A stretch of DNA of 64,000 nucleotides from CAMLFJ01 sp035524955 (GCA_035524955.1 DATLFG010000080.1:1-64000); one strand, 5' to 3'. Shown: positions 23,143-31,523, numbered from the stretch's first letter. The notes: generated by a model from the sequence alone, not told the origin. Made by a program: numbers and translations.

Positions 23143-23532
23143 CTAGGTGAGCGGCCGGACGATCGCGTCCCAGTGGGAGAAATCCTCCTTCAGGAGGATG
23201 ACCCGGTCGCCCCCGCCTTCGAGGTAGTCCAGGCTGCCGCTCCAGATGTAGAAGCTGAAGCGCGCCCGCCCCCCTTCGACGGTGACCTTGCCCCAGCGGG
23301 TCCCCCCGTCCCATGCGGCGATCAGGGTGCCGTCTGGGTTGATCGTGAGGTAGAAGAGCTGGTAAGGCCCTCGACTGAACGCGATCTGACCCCGCCAGCG
23401 GCCGGCGATGAGATCGAGATCGGTGACCTGGCGCGCGGGCGGCAGCGACGCGCACCCCGCAAGCGTGGCCACGACGAGCACGGCGCCGCACAGCGCGTGC
23501 CGCGCGCGCCCCGCGAAGACCCACCGGCTCAT
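23143..23532 (-). CDS. Hypothetical lipoprotein
   Basis: A 129-aa protein. A hydrophobic signal (HALCGAVLVVATLAGC) ends in a lipobox with the lipidated Cys in LAGC, so it should be membrane-anchored outside the cytoplasm. The mature domain of about 100 residues is a beta-rich fold with GRWRGQIAFSRGPYQLFYLTI, DGTLIAAWDG and FSFYIWSGSL, reminiscent of small lipocalin-like or extracellular beta-barrel domains; no family is claimed. The ATG overlaps the stop of the chlorite-dismutase-family gene by 4 nt, so it is the last gene of that operon. Confidence 0.75.
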   Translation of the reverse strand: MSRWVFAGRARHALCGAVLVVATLAGCASLPPARQVTDLDLIAGRWRGQIAFSRGPYQLFYLTINPDGTLIAAWDGGTRWGKVTVEGGRARFSFYIWSGSLDYLEGGGDRVILLKEDFSHWDAIVRPLT

Positions 23533-24230
23533 CGCAGAGAGCTCTGCCAGAGGGCGTGACCGACGAAGAAGGGCCCCAGGCTCTGGAGATACTGCGAGGT
23601 CTGCGCGGTCCGGCGCATCGCCTGCACCAGATGAGACAGCGGGTGGAGCTCGCGCCCGACGAGCCCGATCACGAAGTCGTTGTCGTGGGTGTCGAGGCCG
23701 TGGCAGGCGAGCCGGACGTCGTGGGCCAGGTCCGCGTCGCCGTACGCCCGACCCATGGTGCCGTGCTCACGCAGGATCGCGCCCTGCTCCTGCGGAGTCA
23801 GTCGCGCGAAGGCGCCGCCCCGTCGCAGTGGGTACCAGATCCCCCAGGGCCAGGCCGGATTCAGCACGGTCCGCCGCGGGCGCGCGAGCAGCCAGTCCTC
23901 GAGGTCCGGCTCGAAGCCGGAGGCGTAGGTGCGGCCGAGCATGGTCAGCTCGGCGCGACGCCGGAGCGGGGCGAAGGGCTCGGAGGCGAGCAGCCCGCGG
24001 AGAGTGCCCGGGAAGAAGGCGGGGTCCTCGTGGAAGGCGAGCAACGCCACCCCGGTGGGATCGTTGACATCGTGGTAGAGCACACCTTCGATGCGGCTCC
24101 GCTCGATCGCCTCCACCACCAGCTTGCCGTCGGGACAACCCGTCCAGACCTGGAGCTGCATGAACAGCCGGCGCCCGGACACCTGCTGGTTGGCACCCTT
24201 CTCCCGCACGTCCAGACCGGGTCCGTCCAC
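23529..24230 (-). CDS. Chlorite dismutase / HemQ family protein
   Basis: A 233-aa protein with the family pattern: RRLFMQLQVWTGC at 20-32 and WYPLRRGGAFARL at 132-144. LREHGTMGRAY follows, then HGLDTHDNDFVIGL at 177-190 and TSQYLQSLGPFFVG near the end. Members bind haem and act as coproheme decarboxylase (HemQ), chlorite dismutase or peroxidase-like proteins. The start, 3 nt after the moaA stop, preserves the family N-terminus. Whether the proximal haem His is kept needs an alignment (His177 is the candidate). Location with MoaA and a Rieske protein rather than with the hem genes at 53-60 kb is unusual. Confidence 0.82.
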   Translation of the reverse strand: MDGPGLDVREKGANQQVSGRRLFMQLQVWTGCPDGKLVVEAIERSRIEGVLYHDVNDPTGVALLAFHEDPAFFPGTLRGLLASEPFAPLRRRAELTMLGRTYASGFEPDLEDWLLARPRRTVLNPAWPWGIWYPLRRGGAFARLTPQEQGAILREHGTMGRAYGDADLAHDVRLACHGLDTHDNDFVIGLVGRELHPLSHLVQAMRRTAQTSQYLQSLGPFFVGHALWQSSLR

Positions 24231-24233
24231 GGC

Positions 24234-25253
24234 CTACCCTCCGCGCGTGTGCATCTCGAGGTGTGGATCGCGCTTGAGCTCGCCGATTTGCATGAGCGGG
24301 CGGCGGTCGGGCGTGGCCAGCCGCTCCTCCGCCCCGCGATCGCGACGGCCCGCCCAGGTGGAGCGGATGAGAGCCTGCAGGTCCTCGCGCGAGGCCCCCG
24401 CGCGAAGCGGCTTGCGCAGGTCCGTACCCCGCACGGCGTAGAGGCAGAGATACCAGAGCCCGTCGGCGGTGAGCCGGCTACGGTCGCAGGCGGCGCAGAA
24501 CGGCGCAGTGGTGGACGAGATGATCCCGAACACCCGGCCGTCGGGGAGCCGGAAGCGGTCGGCGGGCGCCGCGCTCTCCTCCACGATCGGCTCGATCGCC
24601 CCGTAGCGGTCGGCAAGGCGGCTCAGCATCTCGCGGCGTGACACCACGCGCTCCATGCTCCAGTTGGTGGCTCCGCCCACGTCCATGTACTCGATGAAGC
24701 GCACTTCCGCGGAGACCGACATCCCATACTCGAGCAGGTCCGCCAGCTCGTCGTCGTTGACTCCGCGCATCACCACGGTATCGAGCTTGAGGCCGGGCCA
24801 GCCCGTTTTCCCTACCACCGCGATGCCCTCGAGCACGCGGGCGTGGGTGTCGCGCCGGGTCAGCGCCTTGAAGCGGTCCTCCCGCAGCGTATCGAGGCTG
24901 ACCGTGACGCGGTGGAGGCCCGCCGCGCGCAGCGCGGGAGCCTGCTCGGCCAGCAGCACGCCGTTCGTGGTCATGGCCAGGTCCCGGATGCGCGGGTTGG
25001 CCGCGAGCAGCCGGACGAGCCGGTCGAGGTCGCGGCGCAGCAGGGGCTCGCCGCCGGTGAGGCGCACCTTGTCCACGCCCAGATCGGCGAAGACGTCCAC
25101 GAGCCCGTCCATCTCCTCGAAGCTCAGCATGTCGTCGCGGGGAAGCCAGACGTACTCTTCCTCGGGCATGCAGTACTGGCAGCGCAGGTTGCAGCGGTCG
25201 GTGACCGAGAGCCGCAGGTTGCGCAGCGGGCGATCGAAGGCGTCGCGGATCAC
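24234..25253 (-). CDS. moaA: GTP 3',8-cyclase (molybdenum cofactor biosynthesis)
   Basis: A 339-aa radical SAM enzyme for the first step of molybdopterin synthesis. The N-terminal cluster is Cys21/25/28 (CNLRCQYC). The C-terminal cluster is CAACDRSRLTADGLWYLC, the CxxC-x13-C pattern specific to MoaA. The substrate-recognition TGGEP loop is present. The C-terminus ends in HTRGG rather than the usual GG, but still shows Gly-Gly. GTG at 25253 overlaps the Rieske gene stop (GTGA). The rest of the Moa pathway is not in this window except moeA at 44.7 kb. Confidence 0.95.
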   Translation of the reverse strand: MIRDAFDRPLRNLRLSVTDRCNLRCQYCMPEEEYVWLPRDDMLSFEEMDGLVDVFADLGVDKVRLTGGEPLLRRDLDRLVRLLAANPRIRDLAMTTNGVLLAEQAPALRAAGLHRVTVSLDTLREDRFKALTRRDTHARVLEGIAVVGKTGWPGLKLDTVVMRGVNDDELADLLEYGMSVSAEVRFIEYMDVGGATNWSMERVVSRREMLSRLADRYGAIEPIVEESAAPADRFRLPDGRVFGIISSTTAPFCAACDRSRLTADGLWYLCLYAVRGTDLRKPLRAGASREDLQALIRSTWAGRRDRGAEERLATPDRRPLMQIGELKRDPHLEMHTRGG

Positions 25254-25555
25254 GGCATCTCCACGTACACGTCGCCGTCCTCGACCGCGATCGGGAAGCA
25301 GCCGATCTTGACCGCGGGGTTGTTGGCGTTGGCCCCAGTGGTCACGTCCCACCGCCAGCCATGCCACGGGCAGATCACCAGGCGGCCGTCGAGGTCTCCC
25401 TCGCCCAAGGGCCCTCCCCGGTGGGGGCAGGTGTTGTCGATGGCGTGGTAGGCGCCCGCGACATTGAAGAGCGCGAGGGTCTTCGCCCCCGCCTGCACCA
25501 CGAGCCCCTGCCCGGGTGGCACGTCGGTGGCCTTGGCGACCTTGAACGACGGCAT
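25250..25555 (-). CDS. Rieske [2Fe-2S] ferredoxin-type protein
   Basis: A 101-aa small soluble Rieske protein. The cluster ligands are Cys43 and His45 (CPHRGGPL) and Cys62 and His65 (CPWHGW). It has no membrane anchor and resembles nitrite-reductase small-subunit or dioxygenase-type ferredoxins. Its stop overlaps the moaA start, and it follows the B12 radical SAM gene by 5 bp. It probably carries electrons for one of these enzymes; the partner is not proven. Confidence 0.9.
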   Translation of the reverse strand: MPSFKVAKATDVPPGQGLVVQAGAKTLALFNVAGAYHAIDNTCPHRGGPLGEGDLDGRLVICPWHGWRWDVTTGANANNPAVKIGCFPIAVEDGDVYVEMP

Positions 25556-25560
25556 GGGCG

Positions 25561-27276
25561 CTATCCCGCCGCCACGGCGGGGGCGGCGGGCTCGAGCGCC
25601 CGCTCCCATTCGCGCAGGAGCCCGGGCTTCTTCACCCCGACGTCGAAGTGGTCCCACGGCATGCGTTCGTTCGCCTCGCGGCGCCGCCGCGTGAAGAAGG
25701 CGGGGTCACCGTCCCATTCGCGGAGAGCGTGGCGCCAGTCGCCGTCGAGCCCCGCGGCCAGCTCGACGAAGTCGGCCACCCGCCGGTCGCCGCGGGCCAG
25801 CAAGGCCTGGAGCGCCGCCTCGCGTGGGTTCTCGTGCACGACGCGGATCGTGTCGAGCCGCCGGGCCGCCCGCTTGATGATGTCGAGCTTCTCCTCGAGC
25901 GCCCGCGGGTCGTCGAAGGGCGCCCACTGGAACGGCGTCCACGGCTTCGGGACGAAGGAGGACACCGACAGTGTCAGCTTGCCGAAGGAGTGCCCGTCGG
26001 GGCCCAGCGCCCGCAGGCGCTCGATCAGCCGCGCGGCCAGGTCGGGGATCGCCTCGATGTCCTCGCGGGTCTCGGTGGGCAGGCCGATCATGAAATAGCA
26101 CTTGAGGTTCGGAATGCCGTAGCGACGGAGCAGGTGGCAGGCCTCGTACAGCTGCTCGTCGGTGATGGCCTTGCGGACGACGCGGCGCAGCCGCTCGGTG
26201 CCGGCCTCCGGCGCCATGGTGAGGGTCCGGTGCCCACCGCGCTGCAGCGAGGCCACCAGGTCCTCGGTCAGGCTGTCGGCCCGAAGCGAGGAGATCGACA
26301 CCTCGACGCCGTGCTCCTCGAGGAGGCGCATGAGGTCGCCGATCCAGGGGTAGTCGGACACGCAGGCGCCCACGAGCCCGACGCGCTTGGACCCCTTCGC
26401 GATCTTCGCCACCGACTCGCGCAGGGATTCGAGGCTCCGGTGCCGTACCGGCCGGTAGACCTGGCCTTCCAGACAGAACCGGCAGCCGCGGCCACAGCCC
26501 TTGCCGACCTCGAGGAGCTCCATGTGCCCGTACTCGGCCTTGGGCGTCTTGAGCGACGATCGCGTCTCGAAGCGGTTGACGTCCTTAAGCCGGCGCTTGG
26601 TCACCACCGCGGGCACGTCGTCCGCGACCGGCACGACCGTCTCGATCAGCCCATCGGCCTCGTACTCGACCCGGTAGGCCTCGGGGACGTAGATGCCGGC
26701 CAGCGGCTTCAACCGGTCGATGAAGCGGCGCCGGCTGCCGTCGTCGCCGGGGCCGCTCTCGATCCAGGCCGTCACGATCTCACCCACCACCTCCTCGCCT
26801 TCCCCCACCACCACGAAGTCCATGAAGGGAGCGACGGGCTCGGGATTGGAGAAGGCGCACACCCCGCCCATCATGACCACCGGATCGCCGGGGCCCCGAT
26901 CGGCGGCCCGCAGGGGGAAGCCCGCCATCCGCAGCATCCGGACCGCGTTGATGTAGTCGCCCTCGTAGGTCAGCGAGAAGCCGACCAGGTCGAAGTCGGC
27001 CAGGGGTCGGTGAGACTCAAGCGAGAACGGCGCGGTCCCGGTGCGGCCGTACTCCTCGACATCCTCGGGGTCCGGGAAGAACACCCGCTCGCAGACCACG
27101 TTCGGGATCGCATTCAGGTGGTCGTAGATGGTCTGGAAGCCCAGGTTGGACATGCCGACCGCGTAGGTATTCGGATACACGAGCGCGATGGTCACACGCC
27201 CGCCCCAGTCCTTGTGGACCGCACCCTCTTCCGAGGCGACCAGCTCCTGCGCCTTCTTCTTGAGTTTCCAGGACAT
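25561..27276 (-). CDS. B12-binding radical SAM protein (TIGR03960-like)
   Basis: A 571-aa protein. The N-terminal half resembles a cobalamin-binding Rossmann domain (LVYPNTYAVGMSNLGFQTIYD, then GFSLTYEGDY and MMGGVCAFSNPEP). The radical SAM core follows, with cluster cysteines 261, 265 and 268 (CGRGCRFC). Family hallmarks are PEAGTERLRRVVRK, SVSSFVPKPWTPFQW and a C-terminal GVKKPGLLREWERA. This family often occurs with a DUF2344 partner (not present here). Function is unknown; related proteins act in tRNA modification or methylation. ATG at 27276; the open frame to 27702 crosses a hairpin and yjbQ and is rejected. Confidence 0.88.
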   Translation of the reverse strand: MSWKLKKKAQELVASEEGAVHKDWGGRVTIALVYPNTYAVGMSNLGFQTIYDHLNAIPNVVCERVFFPDPEDVEEYGRTGTAPFSLESHRPLADFDLVGFSLTYEGDYINAVRMLRMAGFPLRAADRGPGDPVVMMGGVCAFSNPEPVAPFMDFVVVGEGEEVVGEIVTAWIESGPGDDGSRRRFIDRLKPLAGIYVPEAYRVEYEADGLIETVVPVADDVPAVVTKRRLKDVNRFETRSSLKTPKAEYGHMELLEVGKGCGRGCRFCLEGQVYRPVRHRSLESLRESVAKIAKGSKRVGLVGACVSDYPWIGDLMRLLEEHGVEVSISSLRADSLTEDLVASLQRGGHRTLTMAPEAGTERLRRVVRKAITDEQLYEACHLLRRYGIPNLKCYFMIGLPTETREDIEAIPDLAARLIERLRALGPDGHSFGKLTLSVSSFVPKPWTPFQWAPFDDPRALEEKLDIIKRAARRLDTIRVVHENPREAALQALLARGDRRVADFVELAAGLDGDWRHALREWDGDPAFFTRRRREANERMPWDHFDVGVKKPGLLREWERALEPAAPAVAAG

Positions 27277-27366
27277 ACGAACCGTAAGTCTACCACGGGG
27301 AGAGAGAGCAAAGCGGAGAGCCAGCACACGCGCGCCACTCAAACGAATGTCCGCGGCCTGGGGGAG

Positions 27367-27393
27367 TGCGGGGGCCATTTCTGGGCCCCCGCA
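27367..27393. repeat. Hairpin and short direct repeat in the yjbQ-radical SAM gap
   Basis: In the 199-bp gap, TGCGGGGGCC (27367-27376) pairs perfectly with GGCCCCCGCA (27384-27393) around a 7-nt loop. An 11-bp direct repeat GGGCGCTCGGT lies at 27427-27437 and 27444-27454, just after the yjbQ stop. Neither side of the hairpin has a U-run, so it may be a weak terminator of yjbQ or an RNA element in the radical SAM leader. Confidence 0.45.
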
Positions 27394-27475
27394 TTGAATA
27401 GAGCCTAAAGACTTGAACCTGAGTCCGGGCGCTCGGTTGAAACGGGCGCTCGGTAAAGCGGACGCAAACTGCGGA

Positions 27476-27931
27476 TCAGCTCCCGGCCGCGGGCCCGACC
27501 CCCATGATCTGGATGTCGATGCTTCGCGGGCGCGGCCCATCGAGCTCGGCGAACAGGATCGACTGGAAGCGGCCCAGCGACAGCTCACCCCCGCTGATCC
27601 CCACCGCCACGCTCCGCCCGAGCAGCGCAGCCCGCAGGTGCGAGGTCGCATTGCCTCGCTCACAGTCGGAGAAGCGCGGATCATCGTGCTTGTAGCCCGC
27701 ATCGTCGGCGACCAGGCGCTCCATCATGGACTTGAGGTCGTCGACCAAAGCGCCCTGGAACTCGTTGACGAAGAGCGCGCAGGTAGTGTGGAGGGAGTTG
27801 ACCAGAATGATGCCCTCCTTGATGTCGGCGCCCAGCACGATATCCCGGATCTGCTTGGTGATGTCCAGAACCTGGGTCCGCTTCTCGCTCAACATCGTGA
27901 AGGTCTTCCGGACTACCTTCAAGGTTTCCAC
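27476..27931 (-). CDS. yjbQ: YjbQ family protein (UPF0047)
   Basis: A 151-aa single-domain protein of the YjbQ/UPF0047 family, recognised by the conserved LVNSLHTTCALFVNEFQGALVDD, HDDPRFSDCERGNATSHLRAALLG and GRFQSILFAELDGPRPR. Members have weak thiamine-phosphate synthase activity; the physiological role is unsettled. It is cytosolic. GTG at 27931 is chosen because GGAGG lies 8 nt upstream; the longer open frame enters the tRNA-Leu gene. It sits directly downstream of the tRNA cluster. Confidence 0.9.
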   Translation of the reverse strand: METLKVVRKTFTMLSEKRTQVLDITKQIRDIVLGADIKEGIILVNSLHTTCALFVNEFQGALVDDLKSMMERLVADDAGYKHDDPRFSDCERGNATSHLRAALLGRSVAVGISGGELSLGRFQSILFAELDGPRPRSIDIQIMGVGPAAGS

Positions 27932-27967
27932 CTTGATTGCCTCCGTGCTTGAGTGCGCTTCGACTCC

Positions 27968-28056
27968 TGGTGCCGAGGGAGGGAATCGAACCCCCACGGC
28001 CCTTACGGACCAGCAGGTTTTAAGCCTGCTGCGTCTCCCAGTTCCGCCACCCCGGC
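27968..28056 (-). tRNA. tRNA-Leu (UAA)
   Basis: A class II tRNA. The acceptor stem GCCGGGG pairs with CCTCGGC, with one G-U. The anticodon stem-loop is GCAGG-CTTAAAA-CCTGC giving UAA, a long variable arm (TGGTCCGTAAGGGCC) follows, and the T-loop is GGTTCGATTCC. The 3' CCA is encoded. Last of three minus-strand tRNA genes. Confidence 0.95.
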
Positions 28057-28087
28057 CCAACCCACCGCTGGACCGCCCCCAACGTAT

Positions 28088-28163
28088 TGGAGGCGGCGAG
28101 CGGATTCGAACCGCTGAATAGAGGTTTTGCAGACCTCCGCCTTAACCACTTGGCTACGCCGCC
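28088..28163 (-). tRNA. tRNA-Cys (GCA)
   Basis: Acceptor arms GGCGGCG and CGCCGCC with discriminator U. The anticodon loop CTGCAAA gives GCA, and the T-loop GGTTCGAATCC is standard. CCA is encoded. It lies 31 nt after tRNA-Leu's 5' end in genomic order and is probably co-transcribed with its neighbours. Confidence 0.96.
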
Positions 28164-28181
28164 CTTCCACCGTCGCGTATA

Positions 28182-28256
28182 TGGAGCGGGAAACGGGATT
28201 CGAACCCGCGACCCCAACCTTGGCAAGGTTGTGCTCTACCACTGAGCTATTCCCGC
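28182..28256 (-). tRNA. tRNA-Gly (GCC)
   Basis: GCGGGAA acceptor stem, D-loop AGCTCAGTGGTAGAGC, anticodon loop TTGCCAA (GCC), T-loop GGTTCGAATCC, encoded CCA. It is first in the Gly-Cys-Leu transcript, downstream of galT and the pgsA gene chain. The order and anticodons equal the E. coli glyW-cysT-leuZ operon near pgsA. Confidence 0.96.
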
Positions 28257-28314
28257 GAAACATCCTGTCACAGAGCCGCGACGAAGTGTAACAAACGCCT
28301 TGAGTGGTGTCAAT

Positions 28315-29322
28315 TTACGGGCGATCGGGGGCCTCGCCGCGCAGGTATTTCGCGGCCTCCTCGGGGGGCGTCGGGTTGATGAAGAACCCGGTTCCCCACT
28401 CGAATCCGGCCACCCGGGTCAGCTTGGGGATGATCTCCAGGTGCCAGTGAAAGTGGTCGAGGGCGGGGGCCCGCAGGGGCGCGCTGTGGAGCATGAAGTT
28501 GTACGGGGGGTCCTCGAGGAACTGTCCCATCCGGCCGAGCACCAGCCGGACCGCCGCGGCCAGCCCGGCGAAGTCGGCCGTCGGCGTGTCCTCGTAGCGT
28601 GACCGGTGCACGGTGGGCAGGATCCAGGTCTCGAACGGAAAGCGGGGCGCGAAAGGCGAGAGCGCCACGAACCCGTCCTGATCGACGATGACCCGTCCCC
28701 CGTCCTGCCGCTCCTGCCGGATGATGTCGCACCAGATGCAGCGCTTCTTGATCCGCAGATGCTGCAGCGCGCCCGCCAGCTCCTCTTCGACCATGAGGGG
28801 CACCACCGGGGTGGCGATGAGCTGGGAGTGGGTGTGCTCCAGCGAGGCGCCGGCCGGATCGCCGTGATTCTTGAACGCCATCACGTACTCGAGGCGCGGA
28901 TCCTTGGCCAGGTCCACGATCCGGTCCCGGTAGGAGCGGAACACCTCGGCCAGATGCGTGGGAGGCAGGCGCTCGATGACCGCGTCGTGATCGGGCGACT
29001 CGATGACCACCTCATGTGCCCCCACCCCGCTCATCCGGTCGTAGAGGCCTTCCGCGGCCGGCTCCAGCTCGCCCTCGATCCGCAGCGCGGGAAACTTGTT
29101 GGGTACCACGCGCAAGAGCCAGCCCGGCGTATTGGGTTCGCTGCGATCCGGACGCAGCGCCCAGACCTCCTCGGGGGTGCGGTGTTCCTGCCCTCCGCAG
29201 AACACGCAGGGCCCGCCCTTGCGCCGGCGTGCCGGTGGCCGGAAGTCGGAAGGGCGGCGAGCACGCTCGGTGGAGATGATCACCCACCGGCCCACGACGG
29301 GGTCCCGACGCAGCTCAGGCAC
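28315..29322 (-). CDS. galT: Galactose-1-phosphate uridylyltransferase
   Basis: A 335-aa HIT-superfamily nucleotidyltransferase. The catalytic His lies in LEHTHSQ (His163-Thr-His165); Cys39 and Cys42 (CVFC) with downstream His residues form the zinc site. PNKFPAL and the C-terminal HFHWHLEIIPKLTRVAGFEWGTG are strongly conserved. It transfers UMP between UDP-glucose and galactose-1-phosphate; in genomes lacking galK it may act on other sugar phosphates. GTG at 29322 overlaps gpsA by 8 nt. Confidence 0.94.
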   Translation of the reverse strand: MPELRRDPVVGRWVIISTERARRPSDFRPPARRRKGGPCVFCGGQEHRTPEEVWALRPDRSEPNTPGWLLRVVPNKFPALRIEGELEPAAEGLYDRMSGVGAHEVVIESPDHDAVIERLPPTHLAEVFRSYRDRIVDLAKDPRLEYVMAFKNHGDPAGASLEHTHSQLIATPVVPLMVEEELAGALQHLRIKKRCIWCDIIRQERQDGGRVIVDQDGFVALSPFAPRFPFETWILPTVHRSRYEDTPTADFAGLAAAVRLVLGRMGQFLEDPPYNFMLHSAPLRAPALDHFHWHLEIIPKLTRVAGFEWGTGFFINPTPPEEAAKYLRGEAPDRP

Positions 29323-30358
29323 GCGACGCTCCCTCCTCTTCCGGCCTCGGTTCGCGCGCGAGCAGGGAGGCCAGCGATTCCGCGACGGGCTTGCCCGCGA
29401 ACAGCACCGCCGACACTTCCTCGCAGATCGGCATGGTCACGCCGCGCCCTCGGGCCATCGCCAGCACGGACGCTACGGTGCGCACGCCCTCCGCCACCAT
29501 CGGGGTCCCCGCCTCCACCTCGGCCAGCGCGCGGCCCCGCGCGATCTCGCCGCCCAGCGCCCGGTTGCGGCTCTGCGTGCCCGTGCAGGTCAGCACGAGG
29601 TCACCGAGACCGGCCAGCCCCGCGAACGTCGCGGGCTGCGCCCCGGCCGCGACGCCCAGGCGGACGATCTCGGCGAGGCCCCGCGTGATCAGGGCCGCCC
29701 GGGCGTTCTCGCCCAGCCCGAGCCCGTCCACCAGCCCGGTTGCGATGGCCATCACGTTCTTCACCGCCCCACCCAGCTCTACGCCCACCACGTCACGATT
29801 CGTGTACAGCCGGAGCGCGGGCCCGGCGAGGCGCCGCTGGAGATCGGCCGCGATGGCCTCGCTCGACGAGGCGATCACGAGCGCGGTGGGCCGGCCCTGG
29901 GCGACCTCGCGGGCGAACGATGGACCGGAGAGCACCGCGACCGGCCGGCCGGGCAGCCGCTGGACCAGGAGCTCCGACATGCGCAGCCCCCGGCGCGGCT
30001 CGAGACCCTTCGTCGCCGACACCAGCACCGCGCCCGCCGCCACATGGTCGCCCACCCCGGACAGGACCGCCTCGACGAAGTGCGACGGCACCGCGATCAG
30101 GACGGTGCCGCTGCCAGCCAGGGCCTCCCGGGCGTCGGCGGTGACGCTCACGCCGTCCGGCACCGCGGTGCCCGGCAGGTAGCGCGGGTTCTCCCGGCGG
30201 GCCCGCATGGCGGCGGCCAGCCCCGGATCGCGGGCCCACAGCCGCACCGGCACACCCACGCGGCCCAGGTGCATCGCGAGCGCGGTGCCCCAGCTCCCGG
30301 CGCCGAGCACGGCCACCGGCGCGTGCCGAGCGTCGCCCGTCTCGACCCGACCGCTCAC
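29315..30358 (-). CDS. gpsA: Glycerol-3-phosphate dehydrogenase [NAD(P)+]
   Basis: A 347-aa cytosolic enzyme making sn-glycerol-3-phosphate for phospholipids. The N-terminal NAD motif is VLGAGSWGTALA, SATKGLEP and LSGPSFAREVA follow, the catalytic Lys is in GGAVKNVMAIATG, and AGLGDLVLTCTG and a long C-terminal helix complete it. GTG at 30358 overlaps the plsY stop by 4 nt. Together with plsY and pgsA it forms a phospholipid module. Confidence 0.95.
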   Translation of the reverse strand: MSGRVETGDARHAPVAVLGAGSWGTALAMHLGRVGVPVRLWARDPGLAAAMRARRENPRYLPGTAVPDGVSVTADAREALAGSGTVLIAVPSHFVEAVLSGVGDHVAAGAVLVSATKGLEPRRGLRMSELLVQRLPGRPVAVLSGPSFAREVAQGRPTALVIASSSEAIAADLQRRLAGPALRLYTNRDVVGVELGGAVKNVMAIATGLVDGLGLGENARAALITRGLAEIVRLGVAAGAQPATFAGLAGLGDLVLTCTGTQSRNRALGGEIARGRALAEVEAGTPMVAEGVRTVASVLAMARGRGVTMPICEEVSAVLFAGKPVAESLASLLAREPRPEEEGASRA

Positions 30359-30957
30359 GCGACGCGGGTGCGCTCGCCGAGCCGGCGCTCGGTGCCGCTG
30401 ACCAGGCGCGCGATGTTCTCCCGGTGGCGCCACACGATGATCAGCGCCACCACCGCCGCCGCAACGACCGAGTAGGCCGGATAGCCCAGCAGCAGCGCGC
30501 CGACCGGCAGGCTGAGGCACGCCACCACGGATGCCAAGGACACGTAGCGCGAGACCGTGGTCACCGCCACCCAGAGCACGGCCGCCGGAGCCACCGCCCA
30601 CGGGATCAGCGCCAGGAACGCGCCGAGCCCGGTGGCGACTCCCTTGCCGCCCCGGAACCGCAGGAAGACCGGCCAGCAGTTGCCGGCGACGGCGGCCACC
30701 GCGCCGCCCGCCGCGGCCCATGCCTCGGGTCCGATGGCGCCGGCGGCGCGCACCGCCACGTAGCCCTTCACGATGTCGCCCACCAGGGTGAGCACGGCCG
30801 GCCCGGTACCGAGCGTACGCAGGACGTTGGTGGCGCCGATACTGCCGCTGCCCGACCGGCGGATGTCGGCGCCGCCCGCGGCGCGCGCCACCAGGAACCC
30901 GACCGGGATCGCTCCGATCAGGTAGGCGGCGAGGAGGCCGAACACGGTCAGGGCCAT
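30355..30957 (-). CDS. plsY: Glycerol-3-phosphate acyltransferase PlsY
   Basis: A 200-aa integral membrane protein with about five membrane segments. It uses acyl-phosphate to acylate glycerol-3-phosphate, the product of GpsA next door. Family motifs are SGSIGATNVLRTLG (about 36-49), NCWPVFLRFRGGKGVATGLG (about 93-112) and a C-terminal RHRENIARL. ATG at 30957 lies within the end of pgsA (10-nt overlap). Confidence 0.94.
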   Translation of the reverse strand: MALTVFGLLAAYLIGAIPVGFLVARAAGGADIRRSGSGSIGATNVLRTLGTGPAVLTLVGDIVKGYVAVRAAGAIGPEAWAAAGGAVAAVAGNCWPVFLRFRGGKGVATGLGAFLALIPWAVAPAAVLWVAVTTVSRYVSLASVVACLSLPVGALLLGYPAYSVVAAAVVALIIVWRHRENIARLVSGTERRLGERTRVA

Positions 30958-31523
30958 CGCTCGCGGTCCCGCACCAGATCCTTCGGGTTGGTGTGGAGGA
31001 AGAAGCGATAGAAGTAGTCGGCGCCCGAGACCACCGTGAGAGCCAGGGCGATCCAGAGGGCGGCCCGCGCGACCAGATGGAAGAGCGCCAGGTCCGCGGA
31101 GACGCCCTTGTCGAGGATCAGCAGGGTCAGAGCGACGTACTGGGATACCGTCTTGGCCTTGCCCAGCGAGGAGGCCGGCACCACCGCACCCATCGACAGC
31201 GCGACCCCGCGCAGGCCGGTCACCGCCAGCTCCCGGCCGATGATCACCACCGCCACCCACACGGAGATCATGTCCACGTGCACGAGCGAGATCAGCGCGG
31301 CCGCCACGAGCAGCTTGTCGGCGACCGGGTCGAGCAGCGTGCCGAGCTTGGTCACCTGGTTCCACCGGCGCGCCATGCGCCCGTCGAGCCAGTCGGTGAG
31401 CGAGGCGGTCACGAAGATGACGGCGGCGATGAGCACGCTGACGCGGGACGAGGAGATCAGGAAGACCATGATGGGGGGGACCAGCACGATGCGGAACAGG
31501 GTCAGCGCGATCGGGAGGTTCAC
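30948..31523 (-). CDS. pgsA: CDP-diacylglycerol--glycerol-3-phosphate 3-phosphatidyltransferase
   Basis: A 191-aa membrane enzyme of the CDP-alcohol phosphatidyltransferase family, making phosphatidylglycerol phosphate. The full catalytic pattern DWLDG-x2-AR-x8-G-x3-D-x3-D is present (residues about 44-67). Four or more hydrophobic segments are visible. GTG at 31523 overlaps the comB stop. Its position before plsY and gpsA, and upstream of the Gly-Cys-Leu tRNAs, echoes proteobacterial gene order. Confidence 0.94.
   Translation of the reverse strand: MNLPIALTLFRIVLVPPIMVFLISSSRVSVLIAAVIFVTASLTDWLDGRMARRWNQVTKLGTLLDPVADKLLVAAALISLVHVDMISVWVAVVIIGRELAVTGLRGVALSMGAVVPASSLGKAKTVSQYVALTLLILDKGVSADLALFHLVARAALWIALALTVVSGADYFYRFFLHTNPKDLVRDRERWP

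Noticed and set aside
27367..27393. Strong intrinsic terminator call for the 27.4 kb hairpin
   Set aside because: The stem is perfect but neither strand has a U-tract; kept only as a hairpin.
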